From positions 122,356,375 through 122,420,374 of the forward strand of contig BTPG01000007.1 of assembly GCA_036245525.1 (NCBI GenBank): 64,000 nt of DNA, given 5' to 3'. This document shows, in pieces, positions 12,126 to 22,906 of the stretch (positions are counted from its first letter, which is position 1; every line of letters begins with the position of its first letter). The translations under genes were made by a program, and so were the position numbers. Below the pieces are notes generated by a model, which did no database searches, was not told the origin of the DNA, and was given only the letters and a program-made list of their open reading frames with translations. This DNA is from Semisulcospira habei. Taxonomy: Eukaryota > Mollusca > Gastropoda > Semisulcospiridae.

Positions 12126-13605
12126 GCCTGTGTGGATTTACAAATTATTTAAGAGTCGGGCGGCAACAGAGATGAAAGACAGTTTCCTATGGTTGGTTTT
12201 ACATGATGGTTGACTGTATCGGCGGCCAGAATGGAGCAATTCAAAGAGGTCTTTCATCACTTGAGCATCACTAGCCAGGATGGAAGTAGTTTTTCCCACA
12301 ATCTGACGATCGCAGAACACGGCTAAACTTCTCTGTTTTTCTCCACTGATCTTTGAACTGAGACGAACAATTCTCTGAAGACTGTTTTTATTTTTAACAT
12401 TAAGATTTGGGAACCAGCAAATGAACGAAAAATTAAGGACACTTTCTAAAAAAGATTTGTAAAACAAAGTTAAAATGGTCCTGTCAACAGAGAAAGTGTT
12501 CAGCTTTCTCAGAAAATACAATCCCTGCTGGCCTTTCTTCACAACAGTTTCAGTATTGTCATAACAATTCAGTTTATCATTGAAGATAGTGCCTAAGTAT
12601 TTATATTTCTGGAAATGACAACTTCATTATCATGTATAATAGTCTTACTGTGATCCTGCTTATTCTTCCTAAAGTCAACAATAAGGTCACATGTCTTACG
12701 CACGCTAAGCTCTAAAAACGAGTCATCGCACCATTGAACAAAGTCAGAAAATGAGGGTTCATGTTCATCAGACAACCCTTGCTGAACGGAAAGTAAAGCA
12801 GTGTCATCTCAAAAACTTCACAATGTAAATGTCAGCATGACAACTCCTGCAATCGTCAGTGTAGAGGATGTAAAGGAGTGGAGACAAACAGCACCCTGGG
12901 GCGACCCGGTAGTACTAGAGAAGCGACCATTAACCAAAACATGTTGTGGTCTACCAATAAGGAAATCTGCAATCCACAAAACAAGCTGTGGGTCAAGGTT
13001 GAAATTAGACAATAATCTATGGGCTAACACTTCAGGTGTGGCTGCATGGTATTGAAGGAAGAAGAGAAGTCGGCGAATAGGATCCTGGCATCTCCAGATG
13101 AGTGTACTGTCTGTCTAGAATGAACAGCTTAGCATCGTCAACACCCTTTCCAACCCGGTAAGCAAACTGCAGTGGGTCCATTTACTTTTCGTTATGAGAC
13201 AAAACGAAAGCTCAGACAATCTTTTCCAGAGTTTCCATGACAAGGCGGGAGGTTAATGCAACTGGTCGGAAATCGTTCAATTGTTTCGGGTTATCTTTCT
13301 TGGGAAGTGGAATGACCGTTGAGGTTTTCCATGCGGAGGCAATAGAGCAGGTATCTAGGGAGAGCTGGAAAAGGTGTTGAAAAACACCACTAAGCTGTTC
13401 AGCACAGACTTCAACGTCCTGCCACAGATCACATCAGGACCGGCACTCTTGTTCACATTGATCGTTTTCAGACATTTCTCAACACTCTCTTGCTCAATGA
13501 CAATAGAGCCATCATGTGTCAGAGGCTGCTTCAGATCCGCTACATCAGACGAAAAATCGCGTGTTTCGAAACAGGTAAAAAAGTAATTAAAAGCATCAGG
13601 CAACG
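11825..13605 (-). pseudogene. CR1/Rex-like LINE reverse transcriptase, broken by frameshifts
   Basis: Read on the minus strand, pieces of one RT appear in order in shifting frames. 13.60-13.36 kb has NKSAGPDVI (early RT motif). 13.03-12.82 kb has FLIGRPQHV and GSPQGAV, then LLYILYTDDC. A DDTALLS catalytic segment follows near 12.80 kb, then LSVRKTCDLIVDFRKN at about 12.69 kb. The C-terminal KKGQQGLYFLRKL, LTLFYKSFLESVL and GEKQRSLAVFCDRQIVGK block lies at 12.54-12.14 kb. The 3' UTR holds a (CA)n run and ends near 11830 with an AATAAAGT-type tail. The endonuclease end is absent. The order of motifs is typical of a CR1-superfamily non-LTR retrotransposon; the Rex/Babar assignment is from memory of the C-terminal block. 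It is dead. Confidence 0.8.
12051..12124. repeat. (CA)n microsatellite inside LINE 3' UTR
   Basis: Near-pure CA run between the RT stop and the LINE 3' end. Confidence 0.95.
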
Positions 13606-13609
13606 TATC

Positions 13610-13980
13610 ATCACTGAATAAGAGGCATTTGTCTACACAACTTTAATTTGAAAATGTACACCCAAAATACACTTTAAACTAAACTGATTAGTTAAATAAA
13701 TAATGCAATAAAGTGTCTGATTACAACCTGTAGAAAAGGACAAGCGTATTTATTTATATACCTTTAATTTAAGAACTAACACACGAGATTAAACAGCTGC
13801 ACATCAGAATGAGAGAAATAATAAAAATTAACGGAAAGAAACTGCACCACTATCATGCGTACATTAATGTTTTAGGCATAATGAAAACGGATGTAAGAAA
13901 GTGAGTGCATATCTGTGCATTACAAACTGATCGCAAAATTTGTAATTAAAGCATGAGCCTTATCCCTTAAACGACTGAAA
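13610..13980. other. no gene recognised
   Basis: AT-rich; no open frame worth naming. Confidence 0.45.
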
Positions 13981-13989
13981 CTATAGGTA

Positions 13990-14155
13990 ATTCAAAGCCA
14001 GATAACCCCATCCACCCAAGGAACATGGATATTCATGGGGAAAGCAAGAGGCCAAAAAACACCATGAGCCCCCGCAAATGTGGGGGCTCATGCTGTTCTT
14101 TGCCTCTTGCAGTTGCGGGGTGTGCACGTTTTCCTGGCAGACATGGGGATATATA
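13990..14155. mobile_element. TTAA element, family C, diverged and end-less
   Basis: The hairpin GCAAGAGGC-...-CATGAGCCCCCGC-...-GCGGGGGCTCATG-...-GCCTCTTGC is intact. It has CACCATGAG in the left arm and GGCTCATGCTG in the right where most copies have ATCCTCATGAG. The TTAA termini are not recognisable. Confidence 0.6.
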
Positions 14156-14539
14156 AGCCGTCTGGTCACCAAAAAATACATGTAACCATCCTGAACACGT
14201 TTAATAAAAATGACTGATGTAATTATTGCATCGACTTCACTGACAAACAAAATAAATCGGACACACACAGAATAAGGAAGGGATGCAAAACACACAAACA
14301 CCAAGAGCTGTGAGCTTCACGGAAACCAAGTGTTCCCGTAATGCCCTTCGGAAACACTGGTTGTCTCTATCTATTCGCTGAACGCTGATGCAGTATGGAA
14401 TGGAGAGAGATAACCAGTGTACCCAAGGGATTAGATTGGGTAGGAGGTGTTCTCGACTTGCACACGCTACAAGCCGTAAGGTCCAAAATCACAGACCAGC
14501 ACACAAACACACTCATGCAGAATGATAGGCATTATTACT

Positions 14540-14690
14540 ACTTTACACACCGGCAATTTACTTGGCATTATTGCTTATTTACTACACATTTTTAATTTAA
14601 ATAACATTATTTTGTAATTTACTTGGTATTTTCACTTTTTACACATTTAATTTGCTTGGTATTATTACGTATTTACACATCTTCAATTCA
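14540..14690. repeat. degenerate AT-rich tandem repeat
   Basis: Repeated units around TTTACTTGGTATTATTAC and TTTACACAT flank the inverted-repeat element on the left; similar units follow it at about 15.36-15.47 kb. Confidence 0.6.
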
Positions 14691-14732
14691 TGAAAAGAAA
14701 AGGGGAGACTGCCAGTGCTAATATTTTAGGAA

Positions 14733-15354
14733 GATTACAAAGTAATGTAGGTAAAAGCACTGTCAGGGGAGAGAAGCGTGCATGATCGACCAGTGATCAT
14801 AGATCTACTTTGGTCAAAGCACAAAAAAAAAAAAAACGATAGGAAAGAGGGGGTGCGCTAAGAAAGCGACTGGAAGCAATGCATATAGAAGCCCCGCCCC
14901 CCCCCCCCTCCCCTCGAAGGGGGCGTATCACATATCCTACTGTTCCAGCCACTCAGTGCATGGGAATTTAAATCTAGGTCCCCCAAGGGGGGTCCAGATA
15001 TTTAGCCGGTGTGGACAGCTGTTTCGGTCTTGGCGACCTCGTCAGCACATCATTCGGCAGGAACTTTTACCTACCTGCAAAGACAGCCACATTTTCCCTT
15101 GGGGGAACCTAGATTTAAATTTCCATACACTCATACACTGAGTGGCTGGAACAGTAGGATATGTGATACGCCCCCATTCGGGGGGGGGGGGGGAACTTCC
15201 ATATGCATTGCTTCCAGTCACTTCTCTTAGCGCACCCCCTCTTTCCTATCTTTTTTTTTTTTTGGTGCTTTGACCAAAGCAGACCTATGATCACTGGTCG
15301 ATCATGCACACTTCTCTCCCCTGACAGTGCTTTTACCTACTTTACTTTGTAATC
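14733..15354. mobile_element. Large inverted-repeat (foldback) element
   Basis: Left arm 14733 to about 14993 and right arm about 15097 to 15354 are inverted copies with few mismatches. The outer ends read GATTACAAAGTA and TACTTTGTAATC. The arms share CAGGGGAGAGAAG, TGATCGACCAGTGATCAT, TTTGGTCAAAGCAC, an A/T run, a poly-C/poly-G run, CCACTCAGTG and ATTTAAATCTAGGT. The loop is about 100 bases. No open frame of note. Flanks on both sides are built of repeated 'TTTAATTTACTTGG'-like units. A clear target-site duplication was not found. Confidence 0.85.
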
Positions 15355-15528
15355 ACACCTTCAATTCACTTCGATTCATCCCTAAGTTGTAGACCTTTTG
15401 TTTACGTGGCATTATTACTAATCTTCTTTAATTTCTTTAATTTACTTGAAATTGACACATCTTTAATTTCGTAAACTCGTGTTGAACTTTATCAGGATGA
15501 AGACATAATAAATTATATGTTAAAAAAT

Positions 15529-15701
15529 AATAATAATAATAATAATAATAATACATAGTTTTTATATAGCGCCCTTCCCCTCGAACAGCAAGCTCGGAGC
15601 GCTTTACAGCACATAAAAAACATTAAAAAAGAGAAAAATTAGAACACATTCACTCTTTAAATAAACATCTGCTCGCACCATGTATGCGCATTTCTAACAC
15701 G

Positions 15702-15781
<80 letters not shown>

Positions 15782-16030
15782 GCGCGCGCACACACACACA
15801 CACACACACATACACACACACAGCCTATCTACATGGGCTACCCACATACGAAACAACCAACATTTTCAGGCAGCACATCTAGACTAAGCTAATCTTGATA
15901 TGCTACCAGGAAAAGATGGGTCTTCAAATTTGTTTTGAAGGTCATCAGGGTAGGGGAAAGACGGACATGCAGTGGAAGTGAGTTCCAGACGTGAGGGGCC
16001 TGATAACTGAAAGAACGGGCAACAACAACA
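15529..16030 (-). mobile_element. LINE 3' end (RT C-terminus) with (ATT)n tail
   Basis: The minus strand from about 16015 reads RSFSYQAPHVWNSLPLHV, then LSPTLMTFKTNLKTHLF and a stop at about 15893, the C-terminal signature of CR1/Jockey-group LINEs. The 3' UTR includes a (CA)n run, GAGCGCTTTAC-type sequence read in reverse, and TATATAAAAACTATGT before the (ATT)n tail at 15529-15553. The coding part is 5'-truncated and has no ATG, so it is easily missed. Confidence 0.72.
15704..15822. repeat. (CA)n microsatellite
   Basis: Long CA run with a short CGCG interruption. Confidence 0.95.
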
Positions 16031-16329
16031 ACACCGCTGGTGCGTGCATTGCCTATGAATACACTGACGAGGAAAACGAGTGCATATTGTTTATTGCATT
16101 GCTACTTTTCTGATGCAACATTTTATGTAAAGATGGAGTGTGGGGGGAGGGAAAAGGTGGATGTCAATAATTCATGGCATATGTTGTGCAAATAAGGAAA
16201 GAAAGGTTATATAACAAACCGTCTGTACAATCTAGTTGTAAATGTATCGATTACATACGATCGTATGTACTTTGTATTAACATATAAGAAAGAAAACACA
16301 CGTACACACAAAGTGCGTAGAGCGTCAGG

Positions 16330-16545
16330 AGAAAAACACGTGTCCCCGTTGAACGTTTGGGGTAACTTCGGTGTTTACACCCTGGTATTGTGCTTTGTAG
16401 ACTTCAAATCTGCCACAAATCGGCTAGTGTATACACCCTTCGTTACATTGCTGCGATACTCGTATCTACAGACATTATACAAGCCCAGAAAACTGCACGC
16501 GTGTACTGGTCTGTACTTTTGGACCTTACGGCTTCAGCTCTACTC
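16330..16545. repeat. dispersed repeat shared with 27.29-27.49 kb
   Basis: Both segments share, in the same order, a TTCGGTGTTTACACC-like start, CAAATCTGCCACA, GCGATACTCGTATC-type sequence, AAAACTGCACGCGTGT and TTTTGGACCTTACG. They are diverged but colinear. No coding function is seen. Confidence 0.6.
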
Positions 16546-16642
16546 AAAACCTTGTGACCGAGTGTCGCAGTGAATCATGAGCGAGTCAGCGTGCCAGGCG
16601 ACAATGTACCAAGCTGGCAGCCTTGCTCAAAACGCGTAACAC

Positions 16643-16857
16643 TCAAACTCATTCAGCTCCGACACACCACAGCAAGACATGGATCGAGCATGATAGTTCA
16701 AGGGTGGTGCCAGAATAGCTTGGAGCCCATATGCGCCAAGCTATTCTGGCACCACCCTTGAACTATCATGCTCGATCTGTCTCTAGAATTGCAATACAGT
16801 CCTTCAGAGGGTAACTTCAAAATTGGGGGATTTGGGTCTAATTGTGGAATGAGCTAA
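16643..16857. mobile_element. TTAA palindromic element, family A
   Basis: Hairpin intact; the terminal TTAAs have mutated to TCAA (left) and CTAA (right), so this is an older copy. The arms carry the mirrored GAGCATG/CATGCTC variant. Confidence 0.78.
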
Positions 16858-17173
16858 CTTGCTGAGTGACGCCCATCCCCCGCTCGCATCAACAAATAAC
16901 TCAAATAACAGTTTCATCATTAATTTCTCGACAGAACATTAGTAAGGATGCGGTATCACCAAAAACGAAGGAATGTGTGTTTTAGTCTCAGGTCTTCTGA
17001 ATTAAACAAAACATAATCTTAGCAATAACGCAATACAAAACAACCCCACGGAAATCATTGATGTAGTGCCTCTATCTGCACACAGTACAATAATTTGGAT
17101 GATGTCTCTGTGTGTCCATTATCTGTCTTCTGCATAAGCAATACCAAATCTTCAACATATACATAATTTTAGT

Positions 17174-17371
17174 TTAACACCTTCACTGCCAGTGGAAGCA
17201 GATTATGTTTTTGAAATCATTGACAATTCAGCCTCAAAGACTCCACCAGACGTCAGAAGAACATGGAAACAAAGTGGTTTCAGCAAAAGGCATAGATCCA
17301 CATGAGCCCTCGCAACGGGGGCTCATGAGGATCTATACATATTGCCCCTGAGTGGTGTAGTAAAGGGGTTG
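17174..17371. mobile_element. TTAA element, family C, just 3' of TRIM copy 1
   Basis: It starts TTAACACCTTCACTGCC and ends near AAAGGGGTTGG with the final TTAA lost. The left subterminal block resembles the right block of the copy at 5.0 kb, so it is reversed. It lies within 35 bases of the TRIM stop codon and could sit in the 3' UTR. Confidence 0.75.
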
Positions 17372-17401
17372 GGATGCTAATAGATTTCTTTTTACTGAAA
17401 A

Positions 17402-18895
17402 TCACTCGATATTCTTTGGTGTACAAGTGAGGATGCTGCCGCCCCTGCAGGCGACCCACAGGCGGCCTCTCATGTCCGTGTTGAGCGCCGTGGGCTGCAC
17501 CAGCAGCGGACAGCCCGGGGACAGGTAGCGCGCGAAGCTCAGGCGCCCGTCCTGCACGTTCACCACGTGGATGGCGTCGTTCAGCTCATCAGCCACCAGC
17601 AGCACCTCCTGGCCCCCCAGCGTGTAGAAACACACGTCCGACGGCTGGAACGGCGCTACAGGCGGGCTGTACGTGGCAATGGCGTCCGGCTGTGGGCGTC
17701 GGTACAGCTGCACTCTGTGCTGCCAGTCTGGTGTCTTCCCTTCCTCCAGCACCACAAACAGCTGCTCGCTTGCGTCAACGTCGAATGCACGATGAGCGGC
17801 ACAGTGCAGGGTGAAGACGTCTGTATGTTCTGTTTTGAGTGGATCCTCTGACAATATCTTCGTCGTCTTAACAGTAGCCTGCCCTGCCAGAAAGTTGTCT
17901 AATCTATAAAATCTGATTAAGTCTGAGTCACACATCTTTGCAAATGTATAGACTGAACCTGTTCTAGGTAGAATTTGCATAGAAGCGCCATTCTTTCTCC
18001 TCATCCTTGTTACTCTTCCAGCCACGTCACGCTTTTGAGTGTCGACACGCTTGCCATCAGTGTTAAACTTCTCCACAATAACGTCATTACACAACATATA
18101 CGGCTCGTACGACACCCATGTGCTGTCATCAGTCAAGGGACACACGTGACAAACGCCAGTGTCCGGATCCTTCCGACATCGGAACTGCTCCACCACAGTC
18201 ACTTCAGGCGCTGACACCACCATCTCCATCTTGACCGCACTACCTATGCAGTCACGCATGCGCTGTAACGTGGCGTCGAGTGTGGCGCGGAAGCGAAAGA
18301 CAGGACGTCTAATAGTTTTTATCCAGCTTGCGGTCAGCGTGTCAACTATTGAGTTAGTTGTTTTATCCACGCTGGCCACAGCTTCCTCAGCGAATTTGTC
18401 TGCTGCTGCCTTCAACGTGTCTCTCCTGTTGAGGATGGCCTGCTTGACTGCATCACGTTTCTCTTCCAATGCCGCTTTTTCCTTTGATACTGGCACAACT
18501 GACTCCTGTAGCGTGTTTGTGGAATGAGTCTCATGATCCGTGAATTTGCATTTAAAGCATATGGGTGTATCGCAATCTTGACAAAATAATTCCAGTTCCC
18601 TAGACGGGTGTTTTGGGCAGAACAAATCATGTCTTGCCTTTTCAAGGTCATCGGGGTCGATGTAGAAATTGCTCTGAAAGGCAGCAACACCGCCGAAGGG
18701 CACGTCTGTCTGTTTCCGGCAGGTCGGGCAAGGGAATTGGCGAGGAAATATCCCAGTTCCAAGGCCGTCTAGACAGATCTCACAGAACGTATGAAAACAG
18801 GGAAGAAGTTTTGGGTCTTTGAATACCTCCAGACACAAGGCACAAATCAAAGATTTACTTTTGTCTTTGTTAACTTGGTCATTAGCAGTCGCCAT
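17402..18895 (-). CDS. TRIM-type RING/B-box E3 ligase-like protein, copy 1
   Basis: A single open frame of 497 residues. A C3HC4 RING finger has C18, C21, C33, H35, C38, C41, C56 and C59. A B-box type 2 has C93, H96, C105, C108, C113, C116, H121 and H124. A helical coiled-coil segment spans roughly 137-195. After a CRPVLRF-like junction, the C-terminal half ends in an NHL/beta-propeller-like stretch (FQPSDVCFYTLGG, VLLVADELNDAIHVV, then RGRLWVACRGG). RING-B-box-coiled-coil proteins are ubiquitin ligases; substrates are unknown. Codons 262-350 are the variable segment of the family. The ATG follows a splice-acceptor-like site (TATTATATTTTCAG read on the minus strand, exon starting at 18938), so a 5' UTR intron is likely. 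The coiled coil is shorter than in copy 5. Confidence 0.88.
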   Translation of the reverse strand: MATANDQVNKDKSKSLICALCLEVFKDPKLLPCFHTFCEICLDGLGTGIFPRQFPCPTCRKQTDVPFGGVAAFQSNFYIDPDDLEKARHDLFCPKHPSRELELFCQDCDTPICFKCKFTDHETHSTNTLQESVVPVSKEKAALEEKRDAVKQAILNRRDTLKAAADKFAEEAVASVDKTTNSIVDTLTASWIKTIRRPVFRFRATLDATLQRMRDCIGSAVKMEMVVSAPEVTVVEQFRCRKDPDTGVCHVCPLTDDSTWVSYEPYMLCNDVIVEKFNTDGKRVDTQKRDVAGRVTRMRRKNGASMQILPRTGSVYTFAKMCDSDLIRFYRLDNFLAGQATVKTTKILSEDPLKTEHTDVFTLHCAAHRAFDVDASEQLFVVLEEGKTPDWQHRVQLYRRPQPDAIATYSPPVAPFQPSDVCFYTLGGQEVLLVADELNDAIHVVNVQDGRLSFARYLSPGCPLLVQPTALNTDMRGRLWVACRGGSILTCTPKNIE

Positions 18896-19071
18896 CTTGA
18901 TATTTTCGCGAGCACTTGTACTAGCTGTACTTTAGTTTCTGAAAATATAATAATGGACAACACTCATTATTCTCCGGCATTTGGGCGGAGTCTTGTAGAG
19001 AGCTGGAAACTCGCCCGTTCCCCCAAAGTTACGAATACGTACCACGTAATGCAAATCACGACAATAAATAG

Positions 19072-19660
19072 TGAGGCTAGCGCTGGTACAACAGCATACA
19101 TACCAATGGGAATTATTCGGCGCTAGACATACAAACAATTAGCTCCGCTGCCCCTTCTTATCAGGCACACATTCGCCAGCCCATAGAAAAATACGCAGGT
19201 AAAGAACAAGACTATCATATAAATCGCTTAAAAGGATGCATCAGGTAGAGCCTTTAACCCATGTCTTCTTCCGAAACTAAAGAAAGTAGGCAGGAGAAAC
19301 ACACATACACAAACAAGAAGGTGCCTCGAGTTACAGAATACTCACAATCCAGATACGGTGTAGGTGATGCTAGCGCTGTTATAACAGTACACATACCAAG
19401 GGGAATTACGCATTGCTGGACAGACACACAGTTAGATCCCCTGCCCCCCGCCTATCAGGCACCCAATCGCCAGCCCACAGAAAATTACGCAGGTAAAGAA
19501 CAAGACTAGCATATACATCCCTCAAAAGGATGCATCAGGTCAAGCCTTACTCATATCTTTTCCGGAACTTAAAAGGTAGGCAGGAGAAACACATATACAC
19601 AAACAAGAAGGTGCACTAATAAATGTGGTCGGGTAAACAGCCTGAAACCTCACAACATAT
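19072..19660. repeat. tandem repeat, about 292-bp period
   Basis: Two head-to-tail units share GCTAGCGCTG, CATACCAA-GGGAATTA, the CAGGCAC-C-ATCGCCAGCCCA block, AAAATACGCAGGTAAAGAACAAG, GGATGCATCAGGT and GTAGGCAGGAGAAACACA. An inverted partial unit follows at about 19735-19835. It lies just upstream of TRIM copy 1 and is not seen at the other copies. Confidence 0.8.
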
Positions 19661-19734
19661 GCACAAGACAATACAGAACAATGTCACTATACAAATTTTG
19701 CCTCGAGTTTTAGAATACTCACAAACCAGATACC

Positions 19735-19835
19735 TGCGTATTTCTCTGTGGGCTGGCGATTGGGTGCCTGATAAGAGCGGGCAGGGGAGCTAACTGTTTG
19801 TATGTCGAGCGCTGACTAATTCCCTTGTTATGTGT
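19735..19835. repeat. inverted partial copy of the 292-bp unit
   Basis: TACCTGCGTATTTCTCTGTG and GGGCTGGCGATTGGGTGCCT are reverse complements of segments in the tandem units to the left. Confidence 0.75.
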
Positions 19836-19896
19836 AAAAGGTAAGAATATCTGTACCTTATAAAAAGACACTTTACCACCAGCAGATAAAGCTACC

Positions 19897-20074
19897 TTAA
19901 CCCCTACGCGCCGGTGGTCACCGATCGTATTTCTCAAATCTTTGTTAATTCAGCGCCAAAAAGCCTTCCAAGAAGCCGGAGTGGCTTCAGCAATTGTGGT
20001 GGCTCATGAGGATCTATGCCTTTTGCAGTTGCATCGAGTTCACCGTGACGTGTTTTCGGCAGTGGAGGGCTTAA
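19897..20074. mobile_element. TTAA element, family C, half-hairpin
   Basis: TTAACCCCTACGCGCCGG start and AGTGGAGGGCTTAA end; only the right arm of the hairpin (GGCTCATGAGGATCTATGCC) survives. Confidence 0.65.
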
Positions 20075-20158
20075 TACAAAATCTGAAGCTTCTGCGACTA
20101 AACTTGATTACTGACTCAACCTGACATCGACCGCTAGAAGAATTCAGTGGAGCAAAAT

Positions 20159-20373
20159 TTAACTCTTTCTACCCCAACACCGAAATCCCCAAATTTTGCC
20201 GTTCTCCTCCAAAGACTGCATTGTAGTGCAGGACGCAGATTGACCATGATAGTTCAAGGGTGATGCCAGGATAGCTTGGCGCCCATGGGCGCCAAGCTAT
20301 CCTGGCCATCACCCTTGAACTATCATGGTCGATCCTTATCTTGCTGTGGTGTGTCTGGGGTAGAATGGGTTAA
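20159..20373. mobile_element. TTAA palindromic element, family A (CTACC subtype)
   Basis: Complete. The hairpin uses GGATAGC/GCTATCC where sister copies use GAATAGC/GCTATTC, a mirrored change. One extra C sits in the right arm. Confidence 0.85.
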
Positions 20374-20760
20374 TGGGGCTATTAGTAACCCATTTACCAC
20401 CAGCGGCCAGGAGTCATGTCGCTTGCACGTTTCCAGATTCACCACCCTCTCATCCGGTCGGCATGAAAATCGTGTACAAGTTCCGGCAGTGAAAGGGTGA
20501 AATTAACGTTAGAATACGCCGAAACCCCCTGGCATCACAACATTTCAGGCAAATACTCTGAAAATAACAGGGCAATGGTCGGCATAGCTCTGTGTACATA
20601 ATTATACTAGCGAGTGCAAGTGATAGTTAATCAGCTGAACAGACTTTAGCCAGTTTCCAGTGGAGTGTATTTTGAATGATCTGTCCGGAGATTACCTTCT
20701 GTACTAAATTAGTTACTTTATGAGCTATGTGCCTTTCAACTTTGACTGTTTTTCCTCTTC

Positions 20761-20975
20761 AGTAACCCCTTGAATGTCGAAACAATGTGACCGCGATCCA
20801 ACTGCAAGAGACATAGATCCGCATGAGCCCCCGCAGTTGCGGGGGCTCATGAGGATCTATGTCTCTTGCTAAGATCGAGTTGCATCCATGTCGTTTAAAC
20901 GGTTGTGTCTTTTGGTCGTTGAATAAACACAGATTTGAGAAATACAATATACGTACAGTGGCAGGGAAGGCGTTC
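20761..20975. mobile_element. TTAA element, family C, ends decayed
   Basis: The hairpin GCAAGAGACATAGATC...GCGGGGGCTCATGAGG is nearly perfect. The left TTAA is now GTAA and the right end reads GGAAGGCGTTCA. Confidence 0.75.
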
Positions 20976-21229
20976 ACTCGGCACACCGCCACTTACTGAG
21001 GTAGCTAGTACAAAGTCAGACAGACAGACTAACTGAAACTGAGTCTGCAGTATGAACTTATTTTACCTGTAACTGAACAGTAGCAACAACCGAAAGTACT
21101 GATCCACAGATACATGCTCTTATTAGTGACAGCTGATACGACACCAAAACGTCTTAAGTTATCTATGATAATTACCTGTCATTTATCACTACATTGCACG
21201 ACAGCCCTTCGGTTTTGCTTAGTTTTATC

Positions 21230-21405
21230 GGTGAGCTAGGTGGCTCGATGGTCGAGTGTTGGTCTCTCGACCGAAAGGTCCCGGGTTCGAGTCCAGCTTG
21301 GGTCAAAATTTGTTCAGACTCTATTTCGGTGCCCCGTCTTTGAAATTAACTTCGTGGTGTACAAAAGACGTTACGCCCTAAACGTTTAACGTTTTTTTTT
21401 AAAGT
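21230..21405 (+). mobile_element. tRNA-derived SINE
   Basis: The head carries an A-box-like TGGCTCGATGG (21241-21251) and a perfect B box GGTTCGAGTCC (21294-21304). The acceptor stem does not pair well and a non-tRNA body with a T-run follows, so this is a SINE or tRNA pseudogene rather than a working tRNA. Confidence 0.65.
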
Positions 21406-21423
21406 TTTATCAGTCATATGATG

Positions 21424-21426
<3 letters not shown>

Positions 21427-21471
<45 letters not shown>
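21427..21471. repeat. (CA)n microsatellite
   Basis: Pure CA run. Confidence 0.95.
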
Positions 21472-21475
<4 letters not shown>

Positions 21476-21771
21476 CGTCCGACCATTCATATGTGAGTAT
21501 ATGTTTGTGTGCATGCGTGCGTGCGTGCGTGCGTGTGTTTGTGTGTGTGCATGCGTGCGTGCATGCCTGTTTGCACGGTTTGACATTTCGGCTTACATCT
21601 GTTGAGTACTGTTGAACGGGGTAGTCGTCACTAACATCTCTCTCATCGACTGAAATAGCTGCTTCTAAATTCGAATGATACCAAGCATTCAGATGTGATG
21701 TCTGACTGCCCTCTAGCCGCAAATCTTCCATCAATTGCTTGTGATGATCAGGCTTTGACTGAAGAGGAAGT

Positions 21772-21772
21772 G

Positions 21773-21821
<49 letters not shown>

Positions 21822-22238
21822 CGGTTATTGTATAGGCGCTTTTCCCAATTCTGCGAATCGGCTCAAAGCGCCGCGAACTGAACCCAACACGCACGCTCAC
21901 GTTACACACACACATACACATACACTCTGAAGACAAACACAGTGCAAGACAGACACACGACATTTACGTGGTACGAAGCGTCAGCTCAGCTACTGAGGTT
22001 TCGGAAATTTTGATCGCTTGTTTTTGAAATTTTATTAAGTGGCCTGAAACCGGTAACATAGGGGAGGGGGAGGAAAAGCCGGAGTACCAGGAGAAAGAAC
22101 CCCCGACGATCTGCCCGAATTAACTTACGGTGACACTTACTAGAGGAGAAAAGTCCGACGCCGGAACCCGTAATCGAACCTCGCACCTTTAGCATTGGTG
22201 GCAGTCTCCTTAACCACTGCGCCACGTACCGCCCCGTG
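21772..22238 (-). mobile_element. SINE with tRNA head and (ATT)n tail, copy 1
   Basis: Read on the minus strand, the head near 22236 has an A box TGGCGCAGTGG and a B box GGTTCGATTAC. A body follows with GGGGGTTCTTTCTCC-type sequence and a poly-C block, then AAAAGCGCCTATACAATAACC, ending in (ATT)n at 21772-21820. A second copy with the same layout is at 31.5-32.0 kb. Confidence 0.75.
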
Positions 22239-22499
22239 TAGAAGTAGAATTAAAGTAGAAGTAAGCGACTCTTTCCTTTAGTCCAGTGAAAGACCTACAT
22301 TCCACTGTGGGTTTGAGTGTGCCCTATTGTCCTATCTTTAACTCGAGCAGCCACACCTTTTGCCCTGAAACCCAATCAGTGTCGACAGTAATTATAGCGG
22401 ATACCAGTTTGGGGATCTGCTTCGCGAAACTTGAGCTGTATCGCCATTACTGTAAAATGATTCGCCATCGGACGCATTGTGCCTTCAAGGTTCGTTATT

Positions 22500-22906
22500 A
22501 GTGACGTTTCGTTTGTGACGAACGACTCCCAATTAACGAATTAAAGTCACGGCGTCAGTATCAACCTGCTTGTACAATAAGCAAAGAAAACACTCCAAAC
22601 ATCGCCAAGATGCACAGATCCTCGTGAGCCCCCAGAGTTCATGAGGATCTATGCATCTTGGAGATGTTTGGAGTGTTGTCTATCCGTAAGGTATACTGTA
22701 CTGCACATCCGTCAAAAAAAATTCGTAGATTCTCAGTTATGAACCCGGCCGGGGAGGTGGGGGGGATTATGAGGATCTATCTATCTTGGAGATGTTTGGA
22801 GTGTTGTATATGCTTATTATTCTTATTATTATTACACGCATTTTATTCGCCGTGACTTCGCTCTCGTTGGTTGTTGGGAATCGTCCGGCGTAAACGAACA
22901 TTAGCT
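22500..22906. mobile_element. inverted-repeat element, family E, copy 1
   Basis: Terminal inverted repeats: the left end has GACGAACGACTCCCAATTAACG and the right end CGTGACTTCGCTCTCGTTGG...GGCGTAAACGAAC. The inside has a hairpin with CACTCCAAACATC/GATGTTTGGAGTG arms and a GAGGATCTATGCATCTTGG core, plus a second partial core at about 22760-22805. No coding. Confidence 0.65.

Noticed and set aside
17567..18822. Antisense frames inside the TRIM genes (and the equivalents in the other copies)
   Set aside because: GC-rich shadow frames of the real coding strand; repeated in each copy because the coding DNA is repeated.
21230..21304. Functional tRNA gene
   Set aside because: Good A and B boxes but the acceptor stem does not pair and a SINE body follows.
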